Source of the DNA: Candidatus Kaiserbacteria bacterium
GTDB taxonomy: Bacteria > Patescibacteriota > Minisyncoccia > Phycocordibacterales > UBA2100
DNA length: 27,058 nt
Direction of reading: 5' to 3'
NCBI GenBank assembly: GCA_027066795.1
Contig: JAMONA010000035.1
Coordinates: 1-27,058, forward strand
Positions 15,690-23,686 of the stretch are shown here, piece by piece. A program made the position numbers and the translations under genes. Numbering within the stretch: the stretch's first letter is position 1; each line of letters opens with the position of its first letter. The notes beneath the pieces were generated by a model that was not told where the DNA came from, did not search any database, and saw nothing but the letters and a program-made list of their open reading frames with translations.

Positions 15690-18428
15690 ATGGATGGATC
15701 AGGATTTAACAAATTTACTACGCGGGCTAAGGAGGCTATACATAAAGCCCATCAGATAGCTATAGAGCGAAACAAGACGCAGGTTACCCCTCTGCATCTA
15801 CTTACCGCAATGATGATGCAAGACGAGAGTACGATGCTTACAATCTTAGAGTACATGCAAGTAGATACGATGGCCATGGCAGATGAAGTAGACGATGCTC
15901 TTGAGGGTGACTTAGGCGGAGTTATTTCTCCTTCTTTTCAGATATATTTAACACCAGATACTTTAAAAATTATAGAAGGCTCTATAGAGCTAGCTATAGC
16001 TATGGGAGATGGCTTTGCGTCTACAGAGCATTTACTTATGACTATGATAGATGAGCCAGGCAATACGGCTCATATCTGGAAGCAATTTAATGTCAATCGT
16101 GAGGATGTATTAAGCGTCTACCTTGCTATACAAAAAGGTGAGATAAAACCTACAGATATACCTAAACGCAATAGGGCTGTCGCTAAGTACACTCGATCAC
16201 TTACTAAGCTGGCAGAGGAGAATAAACTAGACCCAGTTATAGGCAGAGAGACAGAGATAGATAGGGTCGTGCAGATTCTTTCAAGAAGGAAAAAGAATAA
16301 CCCAATACTGATAGGTGAGGCAGGCGTCGGTAAAACAGCTGTAGCTGAGGGCCTAGCACAGAGGATAGCTACCAATGAAGTACCAGAGAGTCTAAGAGGT
16401 AAAGAATTAGTATCGCTGGATATTGGGTTACTAGTGGCCGGTACCAAGTTCCGTGGAGAGTTTGAAGATAGATTAAAACTGCTAATGAAAGAAGTGGAGC
16501 GGTCAGAGGGACAGATAATACTCTTTATAGATGAACTGCACACTATAGTTGGGGCAGGCTCAGCTGGAGATTCTCTAGATGCTGCAAATATGCTCAAGCC
16601 AGCGTTAGCTCGTGGTGAGATGCGAGTTATAGGAGCTACGACTCTCAGTGAGTATCAAAAATATATAGAGAAGGATGCAGCGCTAGCAAGGCGCTTTCAG
16701 CCTGTTAAAGTGAGTGAGCCATCACTTGAAGATGCCTTGCTTATATTAAGAGGCCTTAAAGAAAAATATGAGATATACCACGGAGTGCGTATAACAGATG
16801 AAGCACTTAAGGCGGCGGTAAACTTATCGGTCAGGTATATAACAGACCGTAATTTACCAGATAAAGCAATAGACATTATAGATGAGGCAGCTTCAACTGT
16901 GCGTTTAGCGTTAGAAAATAAGCCAGAGAAGTTGCAAAAAGCAGATATGCAGGTACGTTGTCTTATAGTAGAGCTCAAGGCTCTTGAGTCCAGTGACTCT
17001 ATAGGCTCAGCCGCAACTAAGAGGAGGGTTAATAAATTACGTGCAGAGATTGCAGATATAGAAGAAGGTACCAGAGAGATAAAGCTACGATGGGATATGG
17101 AGAGAGAGGTACACATGCGTATAAAAGGACTTAAGAAAAACATAGAGGCACTTACAATAGAGGCAGAAAATGCGGAAAATTCACAGAATCTAGAACTTGC
17201 ATCTAAACTTCGTTATAACGACATACCTCGAGTGATAAAAAGTCTCAAGACTGCCACAACTGAGTTAGGCATCTTACAAAAAGATAGAAATACAATCAAA
17301 GAAATAGTAGAGGAGGATGATATAGTCGATGTGGTAGCCAAGAGTACTGGTGTTCCAAGTAGTCGAATGCTAGAGGGTGAAATAGTAAGATTGGCAAATA
17401 TGCAGGTGGAGTTGCAAAAGAGTATAGTAGGACAAGATGAAGCTATAGAGAGTATCAGCGATGCTGTAACCCGAGCGCGCACAGGAGTAGCGGACCCAAA
17501 TAGGCCGCTAGGCTCGTTCATTTTCTTGGGTCCAACAGGTGTTGGTAAGACAGAGCTCGCAAGATCTCTTGCTAAATTTTTATTTGATAGTGTGGATGCA
17601 TTGATAAGAGTAGACATGAGCGAGTATACCGAGAGGCACTCTATGAGTAAGCTTATAGGCTCACCTCCTGGCTATGTGGGCCATGAGGAAGGGGGCTCTC
17701 TTACAGAGCTTGTACGTCATAGGCCGTACTCGGTGTTGCTGTTCGACGAGGTGGAGAAGGCCCACCCAGATATGTATAACCTGTTACTACAAGTTTTAGA
17801 CAATGGAGAGCTTACAGATGCAAAGGGTAGAAAAGTAAACTTTAAGAATACTATAATATTGATGACAAGTAATCTAGGTGCAGCGTATATAGAAAATATG
17901 ACCAAAATAGGCTTCCATAAAGGGGACAAGGTCACTAAAGAAGAGTTACTTAATGGTCAGAAAAAACGCATAAATGATGCCCTAAAGAGCTTCTTTAGAC
18001 CAGAATTCTTAAATCGTATAGATGAGGCATTGATTTTTAATGTATTGACACAAGACAATATTAAAAAAATAGTGAAGTTGCATTTTTCTGAAGTTAAAGA
18101 CAGACTAAGTAATAGAGGTATAACTTTAAAAGTGCCTAATTCAGTAATTATAGCAATAGCTCAAGAGGGTTACGATCCACAGTATGGAGCAAGGCCAATA
18201 AAGAGACTTATAGAGACTAAGGTCTTAACTCCGTTATCTAAGATTCTAGTTAAAGAGGGTATGCCCCAAAAAGCGTCAGTAGCTGTATCTGTTAATAAAG
18301 AGGGTCAATTTATATTTACAGTACAGATGCCTGGTATTAAAACTAATTTGTTAGAATCTAAAAAAGATAGAGCACCGAAGCTCAAGAAAAGCCCTATACA
18401 AGTTAGTCGCAAGAAGGCGGTTAGATAG
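15690..18428 (+). CDS. clpB: Clp/Hsp100 AAA+ ATPase, ClpB-like with a ClpP-type loop
   Basis: A double-ring AAA+ unfoldase of 912 residues. It has a Clp_N repeat domain (1-145), NBD1 with Walker A GEAGVGKT at 209-216 and LFIDELHTIVGAG, a middle region of about 148 residues (398-546) containing LRYNDIPRVIKSL (compare ClpB LRYGEIPELEK), and NBD2 with Walker A GPTGVGKT at 614-621, PPGYVGHEEGGSLTE, LFDEVEKAHPD and FFRPEFLNRIDE. The middle domain is ClpB-length (ClpC has about 90 residues here). However, residues 740-742 read IGF, between TSNLGA and the sensor-2 region, where ClpC/ClpX/ClpA carry the ClpP-binding loop and ClpB has none. It may be a disaggregase, a ClpP partner, or both. Basic C-terminal tail of about 25 residues. 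The name clpB is provisional; clpC is the alternative. Confidence 0.85.
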   Translation: MDGSGFNKFTTRAKEAIHKAHQIAIERNKTQVTPLHLLTAMMMQDESTMLTILEYMQVDTMAMADEVDDALEGDLGGVISPSFQIYLTPDTLKIIEGSIELAIAMGDGFASTEHLLMTMIDEPGNTAHIWKQFNVNREDVLSVYLAIQKGEIKPTDIPKRNRAVAKYTRSLTKLAEENKLDPVIGRETEIDRVVQILSRRKKNNPILIGEAGVGKTAVAEGLAQRIATNEVPESLRGKELVSLDIGLLVAGTKFRGEFEDRLKLLMKEVERSEGQIILFIDELHTIVGAGSAGDSLDAANMLKPALARGEMRVIGATTLSEYQKYIEKDAALARRFQPVKVSEPSLEDALLILRGLKEKYEIYHGVRITDEALKAAVNLSVRYITDRNLPDKAIDIIDEAASTVRLALENKPEKLQKADMQVRCLIVELKALESSDSIGSAATKRRVNKLRAEIADIEEGTREIKLRWDMEREVHMRIKGLKKNIEALTIEAENAENSQNLELASKLRYNDIPRVIKSLKTATTELGILQKDRNTIKEIVEEDDIVDVVAKSTGVPSSRMLEGEIVRLANMQVELQKSIVGQDEAIESISDAVTRARTGVADPNRPLGSFIFLGPTGVGKTELARSLAKFLFDSVDALIRVDMSEYTERHSMSKLIGSPPGYVGHEEGGSLTELVRHRPYSVLLFDEVEKAHPDMYNLLLQVLDNGELTDAKGRKVNFKNTIILMTSNLGAAYIENMTKIGFHKGDKVTKEELLNGQKKRINDALKSFFRPEFLNRIDEALIFNVLTQDNIKKIVKLHFSEVKDRLSNRGITLKVPNSVIIAIAQEGYDPQYGARPIKRLIETKVLTPLSKILVKEGMPQKASVAVSVNKEGQFIFTVQMPGIKTNLLESKKDRAPKLKKSPIQVSRKKAVR

Positions 18429-18447
18429 GGTAGTGGATAAGACACAT

Positions 18448-18475
18448 TTGGTTGCTTTGTAATAGATGGTATAAT
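18448..18475 (+). promoter_or_regulatory. Promoter giving a leaderless ftsE transcript
   Basis: TTGGTT (18448-18453), a 16-base spacer and TATAAT (18470-18475) with an extended TGG before it. The box ends 6 bases before the ATG at 18482. This decides the start: an upstream in-frame TTG at 18452 lies inside the promoter and would add residues absent from the FtsE family. Confidence 0.7.
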
Positions 18476-18481
18476 ATACAT

Positions 18482-19174
18482 ATGTCCGATAGTTTGATAA
18501 GGTTTGATAAAGTTTCTAAATTCTATAATGGCGGTCCAGCAGCCTTAGACGCTGTAGACCTAGATGTAAAGCATGGTGAGTTTGTCTCTATAGTTGGTCA
18601 CTCCGGTGCTGGCAAGAGTACACTACTTAAGATGATATTGGCGGAGTTATATCCGTCGGAGGGTGCCGTACTTATTGACATGGATGACACACAGCACTTA
18701 AGCAAGGGAGAGGTTACACAATTAAGGCGTAAAATTGGCACGGTTTTTCAAAATTTTAGACTTATAGACAGTAAAACAGTATATGAAAATATTGCATTCG
18801 CATTAGAGGTTGCAGGTATGGGAGATGAAGAGATAGAGGTGGATGTGCCACACGTGCTTGGGCTGGTAGACCTACATGATAAAGCTGAGCACTTTCCCAA
18901 AGAGTTGTCTGGTGGTGAGCAGCAGAGGGTTGCCATAGCTAGGGCAATAGTTATACAACCAAGCTTACTTATAGCAGATGAGCCAACCGGCAACCTTGAC
19001 CCTATTAACACTTATGAAGTGGTTCAGATATTAAAAAAGATAAACGATTTAGGTACAACTGTAGTGCTTACTACTCATAATAAAGGTGTAGTAGACTCTG
19101 TGGGTGGGCGTGTGGTAACTATGGATGCTGGGAAAATCGTAAGAGATGATAGTGGAGGGCAATACATGCTATAA
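18482..19174 (+). CDS. ftsE: Cell division ATP-binding protein FtsE
   Basis: The ABC ATPase partner of FtsX; together they couple the division ring to peptidoglycan hydrolases at the septum. With the start at 18482 the protein is 230 residues and begins MSDSLIRFDKVSKFYNGG, like the family. Walker A GHSGAGKST at 39-47, Q-loop in GTVFQNFRLI, signature LSGGEQQR from 142, Walker B LLIADEPTGNLDP, and the switch His in LTTHNK are all intact. ftsX follows after 27 bases, whose -10-like box overlaps the ftsE stop. Confidence 0.95.
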   Translation: MSDSLIRFDKVSKFYNGGPAALDAVDLDVKHGEFVSIVGHSGAGKSTLLKMILAELYPSEGAVLIDMDDTQHLSKGEVTQLRRKIGTVFQNFRLIDSKTVYENIAFALEVAGMGDEEIEVDVPHVLGLVDLHDKAEHFPKELSGGEQQRVAIARAIVIQPSLLIADEPTGNLDPINTYEVVQILKKINDLGTTVVLTTHNKGVVDSVGGRVVTMDAGKIVRDDSGGQYML

Positions 19175-19175
19175 T
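19167..19175 (+). promoter_or_regulatory. Extended -10 (TGCTATAAT) overlapping the ftsE stop, possibly for ftsX
   Basis: TG, one base, then TATAAT at 19170-19175. Transcription would start near 19183, leaving a leader of about 19 AT-rich bases before the ftsX ATG at 19202. Because the motif overlaps the final codons of ftsE it may be incidental. Confidence 0.35.
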
Positions 19176-19201
19176 GATATTTAAATATAAATAATACTAA
19201 A

Positions 19202-20128
19202 ATGTTAGGAACGACTTTTAAAAGAATTATTCGTGCTGGTGTAGTAGGCTTCTTCCGTAATGCTTTCGTGTCACTTGCCACAATGTTAGTGATGATGATT
19301 ACTTTGTTTGTTATAGGGTCGCTATTATTTATGAATGCTGCATTAGAGAGCACTCTAGACCAGGTGAAAGATAAGGTAGATATAAATGCATATTTTTTAA
19401 CTACAGCATCTGAAGAGCAGGTACTAGAGGTGAAGACTGCAGTAGAGCACTTACCTGAGGTAATGGCTGTACAGTATATCTCTAGAGAGGAGGCATTGGT
19501 CATCTTTAAAGAGCGTCATAAGGACGACCAATTGACATTACAGGCCCTTGAAGAGCTGGACGAAAATCCGCTAGGAGCAAGTTTAGCCATAAGAGCTAAA
19601 GACCCAAGTCAGTATGAGATTGTTGCGGATTTTTTAGAGGGGCAAATGGCTGTGGCCGAAGGTGAACAACAGATAATAGAGAAAGTAAATTACCACCAAA
19701 ATAAAGTTGTAATAGATAGGCTATCAGGACTTACAGCCTCTATAGAGACGGCGGGCCTTGCTTTTACCATATTTTTAACAGTCGCATCTGTGATGATAAT
19801 ATTTAATACTATAAGGCTTGCTATATATACAAATAGAGACGAAATAGAGGTGATGCAACTCGTTGGAGCAAGTAACTGGTTTGTAAGAGGGCCGTATATA
19901 GTAGAAGGGGTTTTATATGGTTTTGTAGCAGGCTTGTTTACCTTGTTCTTATTCTACCCACTATCCATATATATGAGCTCGGCTACAGAGAGCTTCTTTG
20001 GCTCATTTAACTCATTAGTATTTTATACTAGTAATTTCGGGATGTTATTTAAGTACATAGTTGGGTCTGGTGTAGTGCTTGGTGCTGTATCGAGTTTCCT
20101 AGCTGTACGTAGGTATTTGGGAGTATAA
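19202..20128 (+). CDS. ftsX: Cell division protein FtsX (permease-like)
   Basis: The 308-residue membrane partner of FtsE. It has the expected plan: an N-terminal cytoplasmic start (TFKRIIRAGVVGFFRN), TM1 (about 20-45), a large extracellular loop (about 45-170) with the FtsX-type sequence YISREEALVIFKERH and ENPLGASLAIRAKD, then three membrane helices (about 180-205, 225-255, 275-300). NTIRLAIYTNRDEIEVMQLVGASNWFVRGPY, the conserved cytoplasmic coupling region, is clear. It should activate an extracellular peptidoglycan hydrolase. Confidence 0.95.
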   Translation: MLGTTFKRIIRAGVVGFFRNAFVSLATMLVMMITLFVIGSLLFMNAALESTLDQVKDKVDINAYFLTTASEEQVLEVKTAVEHLPEVMAVQYISREEALVIFKERHKDDQLTLQALEELDENPLGASLAIRAKDPSQYEIVADFLEGQMAVAEGEQQIIEKVNYHQNKVVIDRLSGLTASIETAGLAFTIFLTVASVMIIFNTIRLAIYTNRDEIEVMQLVGASNWFVRGPYIVEGVLYGFVAGLFTLFLFYPLSIYMSSATESFFGSFNSLVFYTSNFGMLFKYIVGSGVVLGAVSSFLAVRRYLGV

Positions 20129-20154
20129 ATTATTAGTGTTAAGTGTGCGCAATT

Positions 20155-21831
20155 ATGAAAAAGAATCACAAATATATATTTGTAATAGGAGGAGTTATGT
20201 CCGGAGTAGGCAAAGGTATAGCAGCAGCCTCAATAGGTAAGGTGTTGCAATCTCGTGGGTATAAGATTAATCTAGTTAAAGTAGACCCTTACCTTAATGT
20301 AGATGCAGGAACTATGAACCCTACAGAACATGGTGAGGCTTTTGTGTTAAGTAGTGGTTTGGAGACAGATCAAGATATGGGTAATTATGAGCGATTTCTT
20401 GGTAGGGACTTACCAGAGGAGAATTATCTTACAAGTGGTATGATATACCAAAGTGTAATACAAAAAGAACGTAACTTAGAGTATGGAGGTAAGTGTGTTG
20501 AAGCCATACCACATATACGAGAGGAGATAGTAGAGAGGATAGAGGCCGCAGCGGATATAAATGGTTCAGAGATTAGTGTCATAGAGATAGGTGGTACAGT
20601 TGGAGACTATCAGAATATTATGTTTATAGAGGCAGCAAGAGTTATGCAGGCTCGTAATCCAGACAGTGTCTTTTTTATAATGGTGAGTTATTTACCTATA
20701 CCAAGTAAAGTAGGTGAGATGAAGACAAAGCCAACTCAGAATGCAATAAGGCAATTAAACAGCTATGGTGTTCAGCCTCATATGGTCATAGGGCGCTCAA
20801 GTGAGCCTCTAGACGATAGGCGTAAAAGTAAGATAGCAATGCAATGTAATATACGCCCAGAGCATGTAATCTCTGCACCAGACATAGATAGCATATATGA
20901 TGTGCCATTAAACTTTGATAAAGATAATCTGGCAGATATAATATTGCCACACTTTAAACTTAAAACTAAGCGTACTAACAAGCTTGCTAAAGAGGGTATG
21001 CGCTCATGGCGCAAGTTTGCCAATAGCGCTAAGAATACTAAAAAGGAGCTAGATATAGCAGTTGTTGGTAAGTATTTTGGTACAGGGGATTTTGTATTGT
21101 CGGATGCTTACATATCTGTTATAGAGGCTATTAAATTTTCTTCTTATGCAAAAGGCGTTAAGCCTAAGCTACATTGGATATCATCACAAGATTTTGAGTC
21201 AGGTAAATTGAGTACTAGGTCGCTAAGTAAGTATGACGGTATAATAGTCCCAGGAGGATTTGGTCAGACTGGCATAGAGGGTAAGCTCAAGGTTATAAAG
21301 TACGCTAGAGAAAACAAGATACCATATTTTGGACTATGCTACGGCATGCAGCTCATGGTTGTAGAGTATGCACGGCACAAGGCTGGCTTGTCTGGTGCAA
21401 ATACACGAGAGATAGACAACAAGGCAGAGCACTTAGTTATAGACATTATGCCAGAGCAGAAGAAGAAGTTACAAAACAAGGATTATGGTGGCACTATGCG
21501 TCTTGGGCAGTACCCGGCCTATTTGAAAAAAGGCACAATTGCGCGTAAGGCATATAATGCTGAGCTAGTTAACGAGCGTCATAGACACAGGTATGAGGTG
21601 AGTCCAGAGTTTGTAGATATTATAGAAGATGCTGGCCTTGTATTTTCAGGAGTGTCCCCAGACAATAAACTTATGGAGATAGCAGAGTTACCCTTGAATG
21701 AGCACCCATTTATGCTTGGTACACAATTTCACCCAGAGCTACAAGCCAGACCTCTTACGCCACATCCTCTATTTACTGCTTTTGTTAAGGCAGCGTTAAC
21801 TTATAAGAAGGGTAAGTCGACAGGTCGGTAG
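20155..21831 (+). CDS. pyrG: CTP synthase
   Basis: It converts UTP to CTP with ATP and glutamine. The chosen ATG at 20155 gives 558 residues starting MKKNHKYIFVIGGVMSG as in the family; an in-frame GTG at 20143 is less likely. The N-terminal synthetase domain (1-270) holds the P-loop SGVGKG, DPYLNVDAGTMNP and EIGGTVGD. The C-terminal class-I glutaminase domain (from about 300) holds PGGFG, the nucleophile Cys395 in GLCYGMQ, and H526 and E528 in QFHPE. All catalytic residues are present. It lies 26 bases after ftsX, and no Shine-Dalgarno is visible. Confidence 0.97.
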   Translation: MKKNHKYIFVIGGVMSGVGKGIAAASIGKVLQSRGYKINLVKVDPYLNVDAGTMNPTEHGEAFVLSSGLETDQDMGNYERFLGRDLPEENYLTSGMIYQSVIQKERNLEYGGKCVEAIPHIREEIVERIEAAADINGSEISVIEIGGTVGDYQNIMFIEAARVMQARNPDSVFFIMVSYLPIPSKVGEMKTKPTQNAIRQLNSYGVQPHMVIGRSSEPLDDRRKSKIAMQCNIRPEHVISAPDIDSIYDVPLNFDKDNLADIILPHFKLKTKRTNKLAKEGMRSWRKFANSAKNTKKELDIAVVGKYFGTGDFVLSDAYISVIEAIKFSSYAKGVKPKLHWISSQDFESGKLSTRSLSKYDGIIVPGGFGQTGIEGKLKVIKYARENKIPYFGLCYGMQLMVVEYARHKAGLSGANTREIDNKAEHLVIDIMPEQKKKLQNKDYGGTMRLGQYPAYLKKGTIARKAYNAELVNERHRHRYEVSPEFVDIIEDAGLVFSGVSPDNKLMEIAELPLNEHPFMLGTQFHPELQARPLTPHPLFTAFVKAALTYKKGKSTGR

Positions 21832-21833
21832 CG

Positions 21834-21842
21834 TGGTATACT
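21834..21842 (+). promoter_or_regulatory. Extended -10 (TGGTATACT) for a leaderless small membrane protein gene
   Basis: TGG then TATACT, ending 6 bases before the ATG at 21849. The same nine bases recur in the promoter at 22119-22127. Confidence 0.55.
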
Positions 21843-21848
21843 ATAAGT

Positions 21849-22061
21849 ATGGAGTTGTTACCAACTATTAGTACATACTTTTTTCCAACACTTATGGCGT
21901 TGGCTATAATATATTATGTAATGCAGATTACTTTCTATAAAAATGCCACTACATACTCAGGTGGTGACAAAGCAGAGGAGGGTATATTTAATGGCCTGAC
22001 CATTATATTTATAGTTATGGTGGTATGGTTCGTGGCATCATTGCTTGCTCGGTTTATATAA
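21849..22061 (+). CDS. Small membrane protein, two predicted helices
   Basis: No family is recognised. The 70 residues form two hydrophobic segments (about 5-28 and 48-68) joined by a polar loop YKNATTYSGGDKAEEG. Its own leaderless-type promoter and its place next to two pilin-like genes suggest a real gene and a possible role in the same envelope structure, but this is inference. Confidence 0.65.
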   Translation: MELLPTISTYFFPTLMALAIIYYVMQITFYKNATTYSGGDKAEEGIFNGLTIIFIVMVVWFVASLLARFI

Positions 22062-22171
22062 GCATGTGGTTGTGTATGGTAAAGTTGTCCACATCACTAT
22101 TGTTAGAGCCAGATAGAGTGGTATACTGTATGTATACATTATTAATTATCAATAAATTATAAATTTACATT
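22062..22171 (+). promoter_or_regulatory. 110-base intergenic region with the promoter of the first pilin-like gene
   Basis: TTGTTA (22100-22105), a 16-base spacer and TATACT (22122-22127) preceded by TGG make a good promoter with start near 22134. GTATAC occurs twice (22121-22126 and 22132-22137) five bases apart, covering the -10 and the start point, as an operator would. The transcript leader would be about 37 bases, very AT-rich, without Shine-Dalgarno. This is the clearest long leader in the window. Confidence 0.6.
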
Positions 22172-22561
22172 ATGAAAAAACAATTTACAGTAATGGGAGG
22201 TTCAGCACTTATGCTAGCTGCTATGCCTATGATGGCAAGTGCAGCGGGTCTTACATCATTTTTGAATAAGGTTAGCAGCTGGCTAACTCTATTGGTGCCA
22301 ATGCTTATAACACTTGGTATTATAGCCTTTTTCTGGGGGTTGGCTAAGTACCTATTTGGTGGTACTGATGACCACAAACAAGGTCTTACAATAATGATCA
22401 TGGGAGTACTTGCAGTATTTGTAATGGCATCACTTGGAGGCTTGGTAGCAATGCTACAAGAGACAACTGGCGCAGGACAAGGCAGGTCTATTAACCCACC
22501 TTGTGTAGGTAAGGCATGTAATAGCAATAGTAATACGGGTACCCGCTCTAGGACTATATAA
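22172..22561 (+). CDS. Pilin-like (TrbC/VirB2-type) small membrane protein
   Basis: The 129-residue protein has an N-terminal signal peptide (residues 1-24: MKK, hydrophobic core, ASAA cleavage site), then two hydrophobic segments (about 38-62 and 71-92) with a short polar turn FGGTDDHKQG. This is the plan of VirB2/TrbC pilins of type IV secretion systems. The C-terminal tail is polar with a Cys-x4-Cys pair (CVGKAC) that could form a disulfide. It shares the pattern F-x-WGL...G-x-x-x-M-x-x-GVL with the gene at 22636. It has its own promoter and a strong terminator, so it is a single-gene unit that could be highly expressed. Assignment to a pilin is by topology, not by a diagnostic motif. Confidence 0.65.
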   Translation: MKKQFTVMGGSALMLAAMPMMASAAGLTSFLNKVSSWLTLLVPMLITLGIIAFFWGLAKYLFGGTDDHKQGLTIMIMGVLAVFVMASLGGLVAMLQETTGAGQGRSINPPCVGKACNSNSNTGTRSRTI

Positions 22562-22578
22562 TTGTATTGTTAGTTTTT

Positions 22579-22607
22579 AAAAAGCAGCCAAGAGGCTGCT
22601 TTTTTTT
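22579..22607 (+). terminator. Strong intrinsic terminator after the pilin-like gene
   Basis: Stem AAAAAGCAGCC (22579-22589), loop AAGA, matching arm GGCTGCTTTTT within a run of eight T. It ends 18 bases after the 22172 gene stop and is the only strong rho-independent terminator on the plus strand. Confidence 0.9.
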
Positions 22608-22618
22608 GTGTGCTTGTC

Positions 22619-22627
22619 TGGTATAAT
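22619..22627 (+). promoter_or_regulatory. Extended -10 (TGGTATAAT) for the second pilin-like gene
   Basis: TGG then TATAAT (22622-22627), ending 8 bases before the ATG at 22636 and 12 bases after the terminator's T-tract. The transcript would be leaderless or nearly so. Confidence 0.6.
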
Positions 22628-22635
22628 TACCAGCA

Positions 22636-22920
22636 ATGAATACAGAGGTTACAAGTATTATAGACAACATTACAACAATGATCTTTCAGCCTATTGCTAC
22701 ATTGCTTTTTTCAATAGGCTTCTTAGTATTTATGTGGGGGCTTGTAGAGTTTATAGCTAACCCGACTAACTCAGAGGTAAAAGATAAAGGTAAAAAGCAT
22801 ATGATATACGGTGTACTAGGGCTACTCATTATGGTCTCTGTATGGGGTATAGTAGATTTGATAACTAATACACTAGGCATAGATTGTAGCCAAGTACAAA
22901 ATGGCAAACCTTGCCAGTAG
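22636..22920 (+). CDS. Second pilin-like (TrbC/VirB2-type) small membrane protein
   Basis: The 94 residues contain two hydrophobic segments (about 17-40 and 55-80) with a polar turn NPTNSEVKDKGKK, and a C-terminal Cys pair (DCSQVQNGKPC). The alignment-like pattern FMWGLVEF...G(K)KHMIYGVLGLLIMVSVWGIV parallels FFWGLAKY...GLTIMIMGVLAVFVMASLGGLV in the 22172 product, so the two are probably paralogues. Unlike its neighbour it has no cleavable signal peptide. It ends 8 bases before the stop of a convergent minus-strand gene. Confidence 0.65.
   Translation: MNTEVTSIIDNITTMIFQPIATLLFSIGFLVFMWGLVEFIANPTNSEVKDKGKKHMIYGVLGLLIMVSVWGIVDLITNTLGIDCSQVQNGKPCQ
22898..22916 (-). terminator. Possible weak terminator for the minus-strand PH-domain gene
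   Basis: Read on the minus strand, TGGCAA-GGT-TTGCCA (22916-22902) is followed by TTTT (22901-22898). The six-base stem and four T make it weak, and it lies inside the end of the convergent plus-strand gene. It starts 13 bases past the PH-gene stop. Confidence 0.35.
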
Positions 22921-22928
22921 AAGCTTAA

Positions 22929-23471
22929 TTAAGGAGTGGTTGGGGCATTATGTATAAGGTGCGTTTGGGCGATTATTATATCTCGCTCTAAACTTGGGTC
23001 TGGTATACCAATAATTTTGGCGTCTGTGCCGCCTGTGCCGGCTGTCTGCACTCTTAATGTACCGTATTTAAGGAAGGTCTCGAATATACCAACAACATCT
23101 ACTTGCACATCTTGCACTGTATCCATACGCAGTGTCTTTATCTCTCTGTTAAAGAGTGATTTTTGCTCTATGTCCATTATGCGCTGGTTGGTTACTACCC
23201 ATATGTCAAGATAGTATACAGTCCATATTGTGAATATAATCATAAGCATTACTAACATCCACCCAGCTATAAAGAAAACAATTGTAGCGATGGCTACGCT
23301 ACTTATGCCGGCGCTTGGTATGAAAGCCATAACTATAAATGGCAATATAAACAATATAAAAAATGGCATCACACTTAAAAAAAGTATAAACCAGTGCTTG
23401 CGCATTACACTTATTACAACCTCATTAGTCTGTAAGTTTATCTCATGTGTATTAAAGGCAGCTGGGATCAT
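22929..23471 (-). CDS. Membrane protein with bacterial PH domain (YdbS/YdbT-like)
   Basis: The 180-residue protein has two strongly hydrophobic segments (about 27-52 and 58-85), followed by a bacterial Pleckstrin-homology-like domain: YYLDIWVVTNQRIMDIEQKS, REIKTLRMDTVQDVQVD, then FETFLKYGTLRVQTAG and an IIGIPDP end. The pattern V-T-N-x-R-(I/V) followed by a basic strand and (Q/R)-x-V is typical of DUF304/bPH_2 proteins. Function of these is mostly unknown; membrane-stress or envelope roles have been proposed for relatives. The start is ATTATG, 2 bases after the stop of the upstream small gene, so the two form an operon. Confidence 0.85.
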   Translation of the reverse strand: MIPAAFNTHEINLQTNEVVISVMRKHWFILFLSVMPFFILFILPFIVMAFIPSAGISSVAIATIVFFIAGWMLVMLMIIFTIWTVYYLDIWVVTNQRIMDIEQKSLFNREIKTLRMDTVQDVQVDVVGIFETFLKYGTLRVQTAGTGGTDAKIIGIPDPSLERDIIIAQTHLIHNAPTTP

Positions 23472-23473
23472 AA

Positions 23474-23671
23474 TTATAGTAGTGATGTTGAGACCGTTAG
23501 CATGACAAATAGTAGTACAAAACCAAGTCCCATGTAGGATATTGATGCTGAGAGAGCTACAGGCGTACTCATCGCATACTTAAACCAGTGATACATAAGT
23601 ATAGCGCTATATATCATGAATATGACAAATGCGATTATTAGAAATGTGAACAAGAATGTTGTGCTCTGCAT
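23474..23671 (-). CDS. Small membrane protein, two predicted helices
   Basis: Unrecognised 65-residue hydrophobic protein with segments at about 6-28 and 42-62 and a short polar turn. It is supported by a near-ideal leaderless promoter and by tight spacing (2 bases) to the PH-domain gene, with which it is probably cotranscribed. Confidence 0.65.
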   Translation of the reverse strand: MQSTTFLFTFLIIAFVIFMIYSAILMYHWFKYAMSTPVALSASISYMGLGFVLLFVMLTVSTSLL

Positions 23672-23677
23672 CTATAA

Positions 23678-23686
23678 ATTATACCA
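23678..23686 (-). promoter_or_regulatory. Extended -10 (TGGTATAAT) for the minus-strand pair
   Basis: On the minus strand TGG then TATAAT (23683 down to 23678), ending 6 bases before the ATG at 23671. Identical to the extended -10 of ftsE and of the second pilin-like gene. Confidence 0.65.

Noticed and set aside
18452..18481. Upstream TTG start for ftsE
   Set aside because: It lies within the -35/-10 region and adds residues not found in FtsE; ATG at 18482 is better.
20143..20154. Upstream GTG start for pyrG
   Set aside because: The ATG at 20155 gives the family N-terminus and the ATTATG start context.
22936..23505. Two plus-strand open frames opposite the PH-domain gene
   Set aside because: The minus strand encodes a clear bPH membrane protein with a proper start and operon partner; the plus frames are its antisense shadows.
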